This document shows, piece by piece, positions 6,171 through 6,299 of a stretch of 6,299 nt of DNA (the first letter of the stretch is position 1; each line of letters starts with the position of its first letter). The DNA lies in the NCBI GenBank assembly GCA_003517945.1, contig DOZP01000154.1, positions 10,182-16,480 of the forward strand, written 5' to 3'. The notes beneath the pieces are model-generated. The model made no database searches, was not told the origin of the DNA, and was given only the letters and a program-made list of their open reading frames with translations. The translations under genes were made by a program, and so were the position numbers. This DNA comes from Porphyromonadaceae bacterium (GTDB lineage: Bacteria > Bacteroidota > Bacteroidia > Bacteroidales > Tannerellaceae).

Positions 6171-6299
6171 TCAGAATGTAAAACCTATGCTGTAAAAAAT
6201 ATTACTCCCATAGGGTGAATATCTGTCCTGAATAAGGTCGTATTGCAGCATAATCATGATCGAATTGAAATTTACTCCTGCTCCGGCAACTAATGACGG
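6171..6299 (-). CDS. C-terminal end of an outer-membrane beta-barrel protein (5' part outside window)
   Basis: On the minus strand, one frame is open from the right edge to a TGA whose complement is at 6171-6173, giving 42 codons. The peptide starts PSLVAGAGVNFNSIMIMLQY and ends SNIFYSIGFTF. It shows alternating hydrophobic strands, a turn (DLIQDRYSPYGSN) and a last strand ending in Phe, the usual C-terminal signal for outer-membrane beta-barrel insertion. This fits the last two strands of a PorT-like or general outer-membrane beta-barrel protein; the fragment is too short to name the family. The gene converges on the HAD-thioesterase gene with a single base between the two stops, and no terminator hairpin lies between them. 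Confidence 0.8.
   Translation of the reverse strand, partial: PSLVAGAGVNFNSIMIMLQYDLIQDRYSPYGSNIFYSIGFTF

Overview
The window looks like chromosomal DNA from a member of the Bacteroidales (Bacteroidota); the genus cannot be fixed from the sequence. Evidence: three intergenic promoters fit the Bacteroidetes -33/-7 pattern (TTG, 19-20 bases, TAnnTTTG), the starts of the genes behind them have AT-rich leaders without a Shine-Dalgarno sequence, the OmpA-family porin is of the Porphyromonas/Bacteroides type with a CPECP hinge, and a HAD phosphatase is fused to a hotdog thioesterase. No mobile element, CRISPR array, tRNA or rRNA was seen.

Layout. (1) Bases 1-1672 hold the 3' part of a two-gene sugar-nucleotide unit: a GHMP-family sugar kinase, probably fused to a nucleotidyltransferase whose body lies upstream, followed at once by rmlA (glucose-1-phosphate thymidylyltransferase). 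Both fit surface polysaccharide synthesis. (2) Bases 1673-2015 are an AT-rich gap with a strong promoter and a long leader that contains an imperfect duplication of the ompA translation-start region. (3) Bases 2016-3173 encode an OmpA-like porin, closed by a strong intrinsic terminator whose T-tract overlaps the next promoter. (4) Bases 3284-4165 encode a class I aldolase-fold protein very like LsrF, with its own promoter. (5) Bases 4275-6169 are probably a two-gene operon behind a third promoter: an unrecognised 211-residue protein with a possible PD-(D/E)XK-type core, then a 410-residue HAD phosphatase/hotdog thioesterase fusion whose thioesterase half has the catalytic residues of DHNA-CoA thioesterases of menaquinone synthesis. 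(6) A minus-strand gene enters from the right edge; only its last 42 codons are present, and they look like the final strands of an outer-membrane beta-barrel. Its stop lies one base from the stop of the fusion gene.

The genes form several separate transcription units rather than one system. The common theme is the cell envelope (nucleotide sugars, porins) plus small-molecule metabolism. I saw no clear evidence of an unknown multi-gene system. The points most worth a second look are the duplicated ompA leader, the nuclease-like unknown protein, the diverged LsrF active-site loop, the fusion enzyme with its altered HAD motif IV, and the compact kinase fused to a nucleotidyltransferase.
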